From Sarocladium kiliense (Eukaryota > Ascomycota > Sordariomycetes > Hypocreales > Sarocladiaceae), in contig JAUZTG010000016.1 in assembly GCA_030734395.1 (NCBI GenBank), positions 248,001 through 312,000 of the forward strand: DNA of 64,000 nt, given 5' to 3'. The notes beneath the pieces were generated by a model that saw only the letters and a program-made list of their open reading frames with translations, was not told the DNA's origin and did not search any database. A program made the position numbers and the translations under genes. Position 1 is the first letter of the stretch; each line of letters starts with the position of its first letter. This document shows, in pieces, positions 12,518 to 23,700 of this stretch.

Positions 12518-13195
12518 ATGAACAATTCAAGCCTGCACGAAGCTATCATCACTTCATTTCTGATCAACCAGCGCCCTCCGACTCTGAGTCAGCTAGCCGC
12601 CCGTTTCCAGTGCGATGAGACGACAGTACGGGAGGGACTGAAGGGTTTGGGAGACTACCATGGTGTCGTCTTACACCCTCACTCTGATGAGATCTGGGTG
12701 GCTCACCCATTTTCAGCTGCGCCCACGACTTGTGTAGTTACTTCAGGCGAGCGCACATGGTGGGGGAACTGTGCATGGTGCTCGCTTGGGGTGATGCACC
12801 TTGTAGGCGGCACTTCTGCATTTACCACAAGGATTGGTGCCATTGGGGACAATGTGACGATCAGGGTTGAGGATGGAAAGCTCTTGGATAAGAGTTATGT
12901 TATTCATTTTCCTATCCCAATGCGCCAAGCCTGGGACAACGTCATCTTCACATGTTCTGTCCAGCTTCTGTTTCGCAATGAAGCTGAGGTTGATGACTGG
13001 TGCTCTACCAGAGGTATTCGGAAAGGCGATGTACGGCCAATCGAGCAAATCTGGGCTTTTGCTACCGAATGGTACGGACGCCATGCTGACGTGGACTGGG
13101 CGAAGTGGTCGTTACATGAGGCAGTTGACATCTTCCGGCGTCATAATTTGACCGGCCCGATATGGAAGATTGAGGATAACACAGGACGGTTTTAG
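12518..13195 (+). CDS. Organomercurial-lyase (MerB)-like protein
   Basis: An intronless 225-residue protein. A short N-terminal winged-helix-like part ('PTLSQLAARFQCDETTVREG') is followed by the MerB-type core: 'TWWGNCAWCSLG' (80-91), 'FTCSVQLLF' (144-152), 'AEVDDWCSTRG' (156-166) and a C-terminal 'LTGPIW'. In bacterial MerB, Cys96 and Cys159 bind mercury and Asp99 assists protonolysis of the carbon-mercury bond. Here Cys88 and Cys146 are the likely counterparts, while the Asp99 position is Gly91, so lyase activity is not assured. The layout matches the broad bacterial group annotated 'alkylmercury lyase' better than classical MerB. Lack of introns and isolation between gene-poor flanks fit acquisition from bacteria, but that is inference. 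No MerA-like mercuric reductase is present in the window. Confidence 0.75.
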   Translation: MNNSSLHEAIITSFLINQRPPTLSQLAARFQCDETTVREGLKGLGDYHGVVLHPHSDEIWVAHPFSAAPTTCVVTSGERTWWGNCAWCSLGVMHLVGGTSAFTTRIGAIGDNVTIRVEDGKLLDKSYVIHFPIPMRQAWDNVIFTCSVQLLFRNEAEVDDWCSTRGIRKGDVRPIEQIWAFATEWYGRHADVDWAKWSLHEAVDIFRRHNLTGPIWKIEDNTGRF

Positions 13196-13756
13196 ACATC
13201 AAAAGAACAAGTTCAACACAATTTACCATATCCGCGAATCTGAAGGGTTCTTGGGAGCAGAGCCCAGGGCTATGATGGTCGATGCGATTCCAGTTTCCTG
13301 GGCTCAATTCCCAAGGCGATTGGCGATGCCCAAAGAGTGGGTCGGGTTAGGGTCGAGACCCATCTTCACGCAGCCATTCGCCGCTTCCCGTGTGCCACTG
13401 TGTGTCGATCGATCAGCTGCGATGCGCTGCTACCGCTTCTCTAACTTCCTTGGTCTCAAGTCTGCGATAAAGGCCGTCGGTCAGTCGACTCTCTTCTTTC
13501 TACCACAGCCACACTCCGATTTCACGACAACGACCACCAGAGCACAGCAGAATACCATCAACTTATCATCGTACCGATATCCGTCTTATCCGACCCAGGA
13601 CCAACAATCCTATAGCCCCGGTACTTTCGACTCGGTCGCTGTCCAATGTTGCGCTGCCTCCATTGAACTGGGAGTCTGCCAAGGCCCCCCGCGCTCGTGA
13701 TCTATCACGACAGCGCCGAAAGCCTGACCTGTTCCACGACGAAATTCGCGACCACA
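13196..13756. other. Promoter region of the RING ligase gene
   Basis: A 560-bp gap between two genes on the same strand. The frame at 13170-13700 is open but carries no recognisable domain. The CT-rich tract and CAG/CCACAG-rich stretch near 13500-13560 look like a 5' leader. Confidence 0.5.
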
Positions 13757-15465
13757 ATGGCGCGACTATCTGCCCTCTGCCTCACGCTGGCATGTTGGCT
13801 TGGTGTTCTTCCCGTCGCCAGTGGTCAGAACGATGCCACCACCCATCCCGTACAAGAGATCCCGACCTGGGCTGTCGACGCCTCGCTTGCCCTCACCCTC
13901 ACTACCTCTGGCGATGCCAGCCCCCTGCAGTATACTGTCATCCCTTTGACACCTGCGGTAGGCCTTAATGAGAGCAACACTGCATTACGGGTCCGTCTCT
14001 ATATCCCAAGTCATTTGACCTCGTCTGATCGGACCTTCCAGCCTTTCCTTGCTGTGGACAATTACTGACACTTATACTCATCAGACCATTAACATCGTTG
14101 GCAACCTTATCGCGGCTGATGCGACCAACTACAAAATTATCAACGATTCGCGCGACGTCGCTTACTTATCCTGCGACGAGAACAATGGCCCTATGACTCC
14201 CGACGACCTTCTGCGCAACCTCATGGAAGTGAAACCAACCCCAATCAAAGCGATCCTACTCTATTCCACTACTGCCAACTGGTGTGGCATCGATTATACT
14301 TTTGGAAATCTTGTGTATGGGAGTATCTTCACCATGGCGGACGCAGCCGAGGCAGGCAAGGCTTTGAGCTTCCTCAATGATACCGACAATGGAGAGATCG
14401 TCAAAGCGAATATTTATGGTAATGTTACCGAAGGACCTGCCAATGCTGGGCCAGGCAGCCATTCTGTTGCGATGAGTGTCTTGTATAGCATAACGGGCGT
14501 CATAACCTTGCTCTTTGTCATCATCATAGCTGTCGGCGCGGTTCGGGCACACCGCCACCCTGAACGATATGGGCCACGGCGAGGAGAAGGTGGACGTATT
14601 CGTCAAAGCAGAGCTAGGGGCATTGCCAGAGCCGTTCTCGACACCATTCCGATCGTTAAGTTCGGCAGTCCTTCGGATCCTAAGCCGGATCTCGATGTCG
14701 AGCTTGATAACCACACTACCAACGATGGCCAAGATGATAACACACGGTCTGCAGCGACGCAAGCTAGCAACATCAGAGAAGCTGGATCGGGCACCTCGGA
14801 TGCAGGGCGGGGTTCTCCGGCAACAGAATCTCAAGGTGCAATCAACAATAATTCAATGGACTCGAGCAGTGATGCAACTGAGCATCCTGGCTGCTCAATC
14901 TGTACGGAGGACTTCACTATCGGCGAAGACGTACGCGTTCTGCCATGCAACCATCAATTTCATCCGGCTTGCATTGATCCATGGCTTATCAATGTCGCGG
15001 GCACATGTCCACTGTGGTAAGTACAACATTCCTCAATTCGCTTGTCCCAAACTTATGATCCTTCACAGCCGTTATAATCTCAATCCTCGCGGACAGGATG
15101 ACGAAAGACAGACCCGCACACCAGGCCAAGCGCCTCGCAGTCGGCGCAGTACGGCATCTACACGTAGCGAGAATCAAAACAGCGAGGATACGTTAGCACC
15201 ACCTCTCGGTGATGATACAGAGGGCTCCTCTGTGTTCTCAAGAAACAGGCTCTCCCGATATTTCGACATCAACAGGCTACGGAATGCCCCAGTAGAGGAG
15301 CGTATGGCTGCCTTGCGGCAGCTAAGAGCTGAAGAGGCATCTCAGTCGTCGCAAAGTGTCGACGGAGAAGAACGACATCGTAGGGCACGATTCACCGAGC
15401 GGTTGAGGGAGACCTTCAGAGTTCGCACTCGGGCACAGTCGATACAAAGGGAGGCTCAAACATAG
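13757..15465 (+). CDS. Membrane-anchored RING-H2 E3 ubiquitin ligase
   Basis: An N-terminal signal peptide ('MARLSALCLTLACWLGVLP') is followed by a lumenal part that resembles a protease-associated domain, one transmembrane helix ('ITGVITLLFVIIIAVGAV'), a linker and a RING-H2 finger (Cys-x2-Cys ... 'CNHQFHPAC' ... CPLC). The last RING cysteine pair is completed only by splicing exon 2 (ends 15016) to exon 3 (15069-15465), which supports that 52-bp intron. The first intron ends at 14084 after a TACTGAC branch site; its donor is unclear. GT at 13991 (94-bp intron) or 13958 (127 bp) both keep phase; a 31-bp intron at 14054 would also keep phase but is too short. With the 13991 donor the protein has 520 residues. 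PA-TM-RING ligases act in endosome/vacuole or Golgi quality control; the substrate is unknown. Confidence 0.85.
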
Positions 15466-17006
15466 GAAACCTTAAGGCGCCGCGGGAGGCGCATTCGGAT
15501 GACCCGAAATGGCTACGATGAGATGAGACCCGGGGAAGATTGACAATCTTCAATCTTGGCGCACCGTCTTTGAGGGATGGGAGATACATGATTTCTTTGC
15601 ATGGCACGGCGTCTTTGCTTTACATACGGGTTTGAGGGTATTTGGGATTGGACAAGGACTTGGCGTACTGATACCCACACACTCTTTTGGGCTGGGACAT
15701 GACAGGAAGACGGTTACCGAGATTGAAACCACGATGAAGAGAAGGTCAGGGAATGGGGGTTCACGGGGAATATATGGGTTCTTGGCGTATATTATACGAG
15801 AGCACAATGCCGCAGATTGAGGTTGCACCTTGTCGCACTTGGGCCAATGGGCATGCACAAGCGTAAGAAGGCTTCGATGCCAGGGGTATCAGCCACTGGA
15901 CCGTATCTTCAGGTATTCGACAGCAGCGATAGGCTCTATCATATTGTCAGCGCTTAACATTCTTCTCTTGGTAATAAGTTGTTCATGTGGGCTCAGGGTT
16001 CGTGGACTGAAGACAGGCCACGCATTTGTACGTACGATATCGAAGCATGAGGAGCCGCACCCTCTGACCCTTGCCGAACAGGAGGTTGTGTGACGCTCGG
16101 GTGGCAGGAAGGGAGTAGTCGATCAATCTCGGATCATTCCGAGACGAGCCGAGTCTTCCATCGTATCCATGCTTACGCGCAGGAATGTCTTTGAGTCCAC
16201 AATCTATCGCGTGTAGAAGATTAATGAAGTGGTTGGCCGATTGTCAAGCCTAATGTCTGGAGCTGAGGCAGACAAATCTCTGTAGCCAGCCAAACTCGAG
16301 GCGTTCACAGACAAACTGGAAGACGATATTTCCGCCTTAGAGCACCGATAGTTGAGCCCCGTTCATGGCTTGACTGTTGATTCGCCATCCCGATTCGCGC
16401 ACACCACCTCCATCTATTCCAAGCTTCAGGTCACACAAGTCAGAGAGCCACTTGATCTCCCACCCTTCGCTAGTGCTGCCCATCCTGAGATCTCCGGAGC
16501 TGAGGTCAGTCGCCACAAAGGAACTGCTTAGTCGTCAGCTGGCTTGAGTGGTCTTGGTCGATGTCTTCACCATGCCTCTCGTGCCACTCAGGGTCTCGAT
16601 AGTAGCAACGCCGTGGCTTTCCTTCCGTCGCCTTCCCTCGACGAGACGAAACGAAAGGAGCATGACACCTGAACGAGGCGTGTTGCGTGGCTTCATTATT
16701 GATTGAGCCGATCGGACGCGGGAGGAGAGAAGCCGTCAAGGAGGAAACACGGGACAGGTCGAGGGTCACATTTCCCCATCTTGCTCCTTCTCCGTCCTGA
16801 ACGATGCCCTCCTTCCTCTCCTCAAACCAACAATCGCCTCTCAAATCTGCTTCGCATCTCGATCGCATTTCCATCAGGCCCCTCTTGGGCTCTCTCGTCA
16901 TTTTCTCGCTTGGATGGTCCCTTTCCTGTCTTCGCAATCGTGAGACTCGGACCGATTTGATCTTGGATAACGACCTCTTTCGACCTTCTTTCGGATCGTA
17001 TTTGAA
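15466..17006. other. Intergenic region upstream of the seven-helix membrane protein
   Basis: About 1.5 kb with no supported gene. An open minus-strand frame at 16506-17150 is biased in Arg/Ser/His, overlaps the first exon of the membrane protein gene and matches nothing I know. Confidence 0.55.
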
Positions 17007-18804
17007 ATGGAGATGGGAACGGTCGATGTTTTCTCTCGGGATCCGCAGGCTGGTGTTCGACCTGTGCCGATTCCTGGGCAGGCCATCAGTGTGGTGCTGT
17101 CGTTTGCTGCCATTACTGTTCTTACCATGTTCATGAGTATGTTGGGGCAATGAATTGAGCTTTGGCTTTTTCTCCTGACTGCTAATGATTTTCTACCAGC
17201 GCAAAGGTTTCTCGTCATCCGATCATGGGCGCGTTTGCCCTTCGTTGTTTGGCGTCAGTTGATTAGATCCGTTCTATCTCCTCTTCTCCATCACCCTGAC
17301 GCTCAAGCTTGCAGTTGTGTTCGCGATTTACGTCGACTCATTTGCTTTTGTATTCACGACTGCGCTTCTACAACATTCTTTCGGTGTGAACTCGAGTTCA
17401 GAGGTCTGTCAAGGCGCAATTCTGCTGTGCCTGGTGTGCTATGTCACAACGAAGGTTTGCAGCACTTTGGACGGCGGCAGGGGATGATGAAACGCTGACC
17501 CATGTTTGCAGATTGTGAGTGTATTCCAAATGCAGGAATAACAGGCGTGTTTCTGACTTGTGTTGACGGCAGTTCATCTACCTCTTCCTTGTCGAGAAAG
17601 CCGTGAGTTCAGCCATCGGATGGCTGCCTTTGCTTTTCTGACAGTCACAGTACATCATCAGGGGCACAATGACTGGTCGCTTACGGTCGAGATTATACCT
17701 TTTCAACTCATTCGGGATGCTGGTCATTTATACTGTCGTTGTTATCCTCAACTTCGTCTTGTTCGTAGAGATGCACCCTTCTTTATCGTGCTGACATGCT
17801 GATCGAAGCATAGTCGAATTACGAAAATCGAGGATGGCCAATGCATCATTGGTATGAGAAGTGTAGCGATGATCCCCCTCATTTCATTCGATGCGGTCGT
17901 CAACATCTACTTGACCATCATCTTCCTTATCCCCCTGCGAAGTAAGCTGAGATCATCATGAGGCAGCTTGGTCCAGGGACACTGTGCTGACGGTACGTTC
18001 CAAGGGCTTCATTCGTTCAGAAACATGCCCCGGTCGGCAGCGAATATGCGACTCCGCACGATCGCCTTCCGAACGTTTGTGGGTTCTATCTGTACTCTCA
18101 TCAGCAGCATCGTGTACGTTGGAAGCCCTCTAATCGTATCGCTCTGGGCTGATCTCGTACCTTTCCGCCTCCAGAAACCTAACCGTATTGATGGCGCTCA
18201 ACGGCGAGCCAGGCTGGGTGTGTCTAATGTGCTGCAATAGCGATAGTAAGCTCCTCCAGCCCCATCCACATACCAGTCGGACTTTGACAGCGCTGATCCC
18301 TATCCACGCGCAGTTCTCTTCTCCGCGATCGTCATTCAGTGGGTCACCTCCAAGGACAACGCCGGCACGTCCCGGTCCGACTCTTCAAATGCTTCGATTT
18401 CAAGGCGCGATATCCAGCCTACTCCGCAGAGCCATCCCCTGGTCGATCTCAGGCGTGCTGTTCGTCCATCAACACCAGCTGAGGCTTCTCTTGTCACACA
18501 GACGGACGATGACCGGAGCGACTTAACAGGGAAAGGATCTGCCCTACCACCAATCAACCATGGTGCTGTCATGGTCACAACAACAATCAAGAGAGAAAGT
18601 AAGCCGAGTGAGGAAGTCCATGACGATGACGATTCGGACCTGCCGATCGACCTGGCAGGTGAGGGAGGATATAGAGGCTATACGTGTCGGGAGTCAAGGA
18701 GGATGAGCTTGAATAGTGGGGGCGTAGGGCTGAGGGTCGATGGCATGGCAGGGGGTTACAAGACGACGATCACGGCGGGATCTACGCTGAAGAGATCAAC
18801 GTGA
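17007..18804 (+). CDS. Seven-helix integral membrane protein with long cytosolic tail (possible GPCR-like)
   Basis: Ten exons: 17007-17136, 17200-17253, 17315-17454, 17512-17514, 17573-17602, 17651-17760, 17814-17941, 18005-18113, 18175-18245 and 18314-18804. Phase is kept at all junctions and the product is 421 residues. About seven hydrophobic helices can be read, for example 'ISVVLSFAAITVLTMF', 'FVVWLVFAIYVDSFAFVF', 'GAILLCLVCYV', 'FGMLVIYTVVVILNFVF', 'MIPLISFDAVVNIYLTIIF', 'TFVGSICTLISSIV' and 'ILFSAIVIQWV'. A 140-residue Ser/Thr/Asp-rich hydrophilic tail follows. Seven helices plus a phosphorylatable tail recall a receptor, but I see no diagnostic motif of a known fungal GPCR class. The 3-nt fourth exon is optional in phase; without it one residue (Ile) is lost. 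Two in-frame ATGs six bases apart start the protein. Confidence 0.8.
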
Positions 18805-19606
18805 TGGTATCAGATTCAAGTGCCGATGGTGTGGCGGGTAATTGGAGTCGTCCGGAGTATGTTGGATCGCCAGGTTTGCAGCCGTTTTGTAAGAGAGATG
18901 ACCCGTAGTATATCGCTTGCGATGGCGTTCCCAATGTACAATGTCTGTTGGATGTTACCTCAAGGAACGATGAGTGGGCAGAGCGACTAACACTGGCGTG
19001 AGCGACTTGCTCGCTGACAAGGTACCAGCCTACGTCTACTTTTGGTAACTAGATTTGTTAGGCAGTCGTGTCACGGCCAGTGATTCACAAGGAGCTAGTA
19101 GTCATGAAGCATCGTTGATCTATATGTCTCCCGATATGTAAACACCCTCCCCCGTTGGTCCCCTACTCACCAAAATGGCGAGCCAGGAGACCAAAAGGAC
19201 AGAGTGATCTTGGTTCGAATATGTACAAAGATAGAATGTGAAATGAATCCAGGTAGCTCCTTCCCTTCCAGAAATTGGATTTTGATGCGCCACCTCCTGG
19301 GTTCTTCTTTTTCGAATCCCTCCTGTGTCCCCTTTGACCGGTCCGATAAATTTCCATGTGTGTGTAAAACAAAGACGATGTTGGCGTGTTTGGTTCAATG
19401 TGCCACCTGGTGAGAGCAGATACAGTTGACCAGGCACTGCGTAACATCGTGAAAGATGTGAGCTCTTGCAAGAAATGTGTTTGGGTATCTCCCCTAGCGA
19501 GTGTACAAGAAATGAAGAAAGATGTCAAATCACTCCGATGTGGAGCGATGAAAAAGATGGTAAGAATGAGAAGGTAGTCGTGGGATCATGTTCAGCTTTG
19601 AGGCGC
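18805..19606. other. Convergent intergenic region
   Basis: 3' flanks of the membrane protein gene (+) and the GH128 gene (-). No coding or RNA signal recognised; an isolated TTCGAATCC near 19311 lacks the rest of a tRNA. Confidence 0.6.
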
Positions 19607-20791
19607 TTAGGCAGCGCTGGCGTACAGCTTGCCAGCGGAGCTGAGGCTGGTGCCAGACATGAGGTAGTTGTCGGAGACCATGAAGTAGGAGTAGGCGTCG
19701 AGGTACTCGATCTGGTCGAGCTTGGGGATGACCTCCTGGACGAAGGCATCGGTAGCCTCACCAGGGCCGTCAAGGGGAGCGAACTCGGTGAGCCAGACGG
19801 GCTTTCCGCAGATCTCGTGGGCCTTCTCGATGTGCTCAAAGAGAGTGTCGGCGTACTGGGCCTGAGAGTACCAGTGGATGTTGCAGAAGTCGAACTTGCA
19901 GTTGCCGTCGCAAGCATCGACCCACTGCTGGAGCCAGTCGAGACCCTCGTTGGCGTTACCGGAGTTGGAGACGGCGGGAGCACCGATGAGAGCCTTGCCG
20001 GAGAAACCGTTCATGAAGGTCTGGAAGTCCTGGGCGGCTTGAGCGGGGCTGAGGTTGGCCTGGGAAGCGATATCTGGCTCGTTGAAGCTGAAGAGAGCCT
20101 TGGAACCCTGGCTGATCATGTTGTTGGCGTTCTCCTCCCAGCCGTCAGAGTGCAGAGGCTGGGGACCCCAGAGCATAGGAACGAAGTTGTACTTGGAGTC
20201 GAAGTCATCACGGGTAGAGCCCCAGTTGTAACCCCAGCAGCAAGACTCACACTCGCCTCCGAAGGTGTTGGCGAGGCTGGCGTCGTTGTAAGCGATACCA
20301 CGCTTGCCAGAGAAAGGAGATCCGCTGGAAGAAGAGGTGTCCGTCTTGGAGGAGCTGGACTTCTCCTTCTTCTCAGCCTTGGGAGTGGACGCCTTGGGAG
20401 CCTCAGAGGGCGCAACGGCGGCGACGCTGGTAACGGCGGCAGGAGCCTCCTCAGCAACACTGACAACGGCGGCGGGAGCCTCGTCGGCAACGACGACCTT
20501 GGCGAAGGTGGTGGGAGCAGCCTCAGGAACCGGAGCGACGTTCTCAACCTTGACGTTGGCGGCAGCAGTTGGGTCGGGAGCAGGCATTCCGGGAGACCAC
20601 TTGACAGTGGTGGTAACGTAGACCCACTCGGTCTCGACGACGACACCACGGGCCTCGAGCTCAGCAACGCGCTTCTCAGCATCGAGGGCACGCTTCTCCA
20701 TGGCGTGGAGGTGGCGGTGGGCGCTGAGGCCAGAGACCTGCTGGGCCAGGGCGGCCGCAGCGGTGAAGAGGGCGAGCTTGTTGTTGATCAT
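19607..20791 (-). CDS. Secreted GH128 beta-1,3-glucanase-type protein (Asl1-like)
   Basis: A single-exon 394-residue protein. Residues 1-21 are a signal peptide. Residues 22-160 are a low-complexity stalk rich in Ala, Pro, Val, Lys and Ser, typical of cell-wall attached or O-glycosylated proteins. Residues 161-394 form the 'glycosyl hydrolase catalytic core' (GH128) barrel starting at 'KRGIAYND'. The likely acid/base is Glu238 in 'FSFNEPD' and the likely nucleophile Glu336 in 'VWLTEFAP'. Several cysteines (181, 184, 185, 294, 298, 303, 328) may form disulfides. GH128 members cleave beta-1,3-glucan; the related Asl1 of fission yeast is a cell-wall protein. Codon choice is strongly biased, so the opposite strand is open over the whole gene, which suggests high expression. 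It is probably involved in wall remodelling. Confidence 0.92.
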   Translation of the reverse strand: MINNKLALFTAAAALAQQVSGLSAHRHLHAMEKRALDAEKRVAELEARGVVVETEWVYVTTTVKWSPGMPAPDPTAAANVKVENVAPVPEAAPTTFAKVVVADEAPAAVVSVAEEAPAAVTSVAAVAPSEAPKASTPKAEKKEKSSSSKTDTSSSSGSPFSGKRGIAYNDASLANTFGGECESCCWGYNWGSTRDDFDSKYNFVPMLWGPQPLHSDGWEENANNMISQGSKALFSFNEPDIASQANLSPAQAAQDFQTFMNGFSGKALIGAPAVSNSGNANEGLDWLQQWVDACDGNCKFDFCNIHWYSQAQYADTLFEHIEKAHEICGKPVWLTEFAPLDGPGEATDAFVQEVIPKLDQIEYLDAYSYFMVSDNYLMSGTSLSSAGKLYASAA

Positions 20792-23700
20792 GATGTCGGT
20801 TGGGTTGGTGATAGATATGTTGTTATCCTTGGATGTTGTTGTTGATGGATGGAAACTGTGTTTTCCTTCTCAGAGAGGTTGTTGATTTGTTACTGAACGA
20901 TTCGTGGACGGCACAGCCGGAAAAGTGAGTGCAGAGAGCAGTCTATCAAAGACGCTGGGGGCGAGTGATGTGAAGGAGTGCTGCGAGCGTGAGCTGCGCG
21001 ATGACGTTTGATTGTCAAAAGGAAGGACAAAGTGCTTTTAAAGAAAAGCGTTGGGGTTGAAAGGAATGAAGGATTGTGTTGGTGGTTAAAGAGAGGAAAC
21101 GGAAAGAGAGGAAAGCGTAAATCGGGGGAGGTGGGAGGAGGATGGGGGCGATGAGTCTCAAGTACTCGTGGCAGGTGAATCAGAAGCAGTGAGACGGGAT
21201 GGCGTGGTTGAGGGTGTGTGCACACCGTGGATGGTGTGTGTGGTCTGGTCCGATCTGGCCTGGGCATTGCCTGGGTCGTGCTGCTGCCCCTCCTCCTCCC
21301 TGTCGGTGCCCTGCAGCTGGTGCCCACGGATGGTGGTGCCGGGCCCCTCCTTGCTTTCTGTTTCTGGCCCGTTCCTCGGGCATTCCATTCCTGCTGTGCT
21401 CGTAGCACTCTGTGGGAGACAAGGTTCAGGCCCTGAGCTGCTATCTTGGGCGTCTGACCGGGTGCTGAGCCGTGGACGCACGTCCCTGCTGATAGTGGGC
21501 ATGCCTGCGCTGTAACTCAACATAGGGTTTGTTGTCTCTCCCACAAATAGTATCAAAGTGGCGTTCTATTTTCTCTTCTTTGCATCAACGAATGCCCCTC
21601 CTCCCTGCATTTGAAAGAGCCATTGAGGCACTCGAGAGTACTGCAAACCGTTTATGGGATCAATATTCGTCGTCCCTTGCCTGATCCGTCACGCAACAGT
21701 GTGTCTTCGTCTGGCCCCTCGATCGATTCAGGCTACTTGGAGCTGCAGCTGCCCCCTGCAGGAACGGCGTCCCCACAAAGTTGGACTCGCGCCAGGGGCA
21801 GCATAGCGTTGATTGGCCGATAGCTTGGCTCGGTGCGTGGTCTCCACTGAGAGTGTTTCAAGGAGCTTCCAGCTCCGCGATTGGCTCAGTTACTGCCCAT
21901 CGACAGTTGATTCGTCGCCTACAGCTTTTGCTCTTCAGTGCTTCTGTGTTTCCTCCTTTCAGCACTGATCAAGACGAGCGATTTCCACTTTATTCATGCT
22001 GCTGATGGCTTCTGCAAGTGCTCCAAAGCCTGGTTCCGCTTCTTCTTCCGGGGCCCACGACCATCAAGGAAATCTCGACCACGCTAGAAAGACGCTGCTC
22101 CAGTGTATTCTCCAGTTCGATCGCAGTCCGTTCCCAGTCCGGCTGTGTGATTCAACACCGTCACATCCCCAAAGCGGAAGCTTGACTCTACACGACTTTC
22201 AGGAACAGGCCTGGCGCCCGAAACCTAAATCTCTGCACCTACGCTTTCTTGGTGTGGGCTCGTAAAGGTACCAAACCATATCGCCACACCACACCACAAC
22301 ACGAGCTCACTCCCTTGCTAGAGTCGTCGTCACATCCCCTCCCCAAGCCACGCTCCTCCGATGCTGTGTGATGCCGTGGGTCGCCTGAAACACCGTGGGA
22401 GCGCCATTTTGCTCAGAGTTCAGGTAGACCTCCCTGTCCCGGATCAGGGCTAACCTCGTGCTGGCAATCGTCTTGTCTTCATGCCAGCGGCCCAGTGCAT
22501 CATAGAACTCAATCCGGAATACGGGCACCACATTCCCCAGGCTCAGTAACTATCGTCAATTGGGTTGACGCGGAGTGAGGCGAGGGCAACGCATTGGGCA
22601 GCTCATCACTGATCCTGCCTTAGGGCTCCCGTTTTCCAACTCGTGTTCTTTTCCCACCACCTACCTACTTGGTGGCTGAGATGCCCCATCGAGCGACTTT
22701 GAACAGTGGCGCGCAAGTTGGTTCCTTGCAGTGGAGCGCTGTTTGGATCCGCAACGGCTCCCCTTTTTGTTTATCTTTCTGCCGATCATGAGTCGTCCAA
22801 ACCTGGTTGGGCCCCGAGCTTGACAGGAAGGTAAAATTTCTAAATGGAAGAAGAAAAGTCACGGACGGCAGACAGCGCATAATGAAGCAACCGGGTTGAT
22901 TCACATTTACACGTCAGTCGTCCAAGGCGTTGCGCAACTCATGCAAGCCCTGTCCAACGCCACTGGGCATCATCCGTCGGCCACGATGGCAGCCATTCCG
23001 CTTCTGCCCTAGCAGCGTCGGATCAGAGACAGGAAGCGAAATTGCATCCGTCTCATCGGGTTTGCTTCTGTGCCTCTGGCTGCTGATTAGGGCCTTGTTA
23101 TCGCCTGTGACTGGCTGCGCCGGCAAGCCCTGCGATGACCACCCTGGTCTGCCACAACATGACCCCCTGCCGTGTATCGTGCCGCCCGGCCAGAAAAGCT
23201 TGTCATTGTGGGTTCCTATTCTGAAGAGCAGATCTTTCATCTATTTGCCTCTCTCGAGTCCCCGAAGAAGGCTGGGTATGATCTTGGCCAACTCCACCAG
23301 TCATCCACTGTCACGAGTTCGCGGGTTCTTTGGTCAGGTTTGGCTGCAAGGCAAGACCTTGGGCCCTTCCTTCACAAGGGCTCCGTCCGTGGGAGGCTGG
23401 GCTTGATTACGTGTCAAGCACGCGTGGCGACAAGACATCCCTGGTCCTCGACGGCTTTAGAGAGTGGAAACGGCATGGCCCTTGGCCAAAAGTTGGCAAT
23501 TAACCCTGCCCATTGACGACTTGAGGCTTGGCATATACTGAGTTGTCACTCTCCCGGCGCTCCCCGTTACCTTGCGCGGTTTGCGAGTCAGCTTCCAAGA
23601 AATGTTTCTCGGCAGTTGAATATTTCTTGATCGCTTCCGGCTGGCAATGTGATTGAGACAACAACGTGATGGCCACACGTGTTTCACGTGGGTGTTAGGG

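Noticed and set aside
12518..13195. Complete mercury resistance locus
   Set aside because: No MerA, MerR, MerT or MerP-like gene is nearby; only a single MerB-like gene with a changed catalytic residue.
14256..14834. 192-codon minus-strand open frame
   Set aside because: Antisense to the transmembrane and linker part of the RING ligase; no domain.
16506..17150. 214-codon minus-strand open frame
   Set aside because: Antisense to the promoter and first exon of the seven-helix protein gene; Arg/Ser/His-rich with no domain.
19300..19330. TTCGAATCC, possible tRNA T-arm
   Set aside because: No matching acceptor stem, A box or D/anticodon arms around it.
19466..20845. 459-codon plus-strand open frame
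   Set aside because: Lies exactly antisense to the GH128 gene, has Val/Leu/Gly-rich composition without domains, and is explained by codon bias of the real gene.
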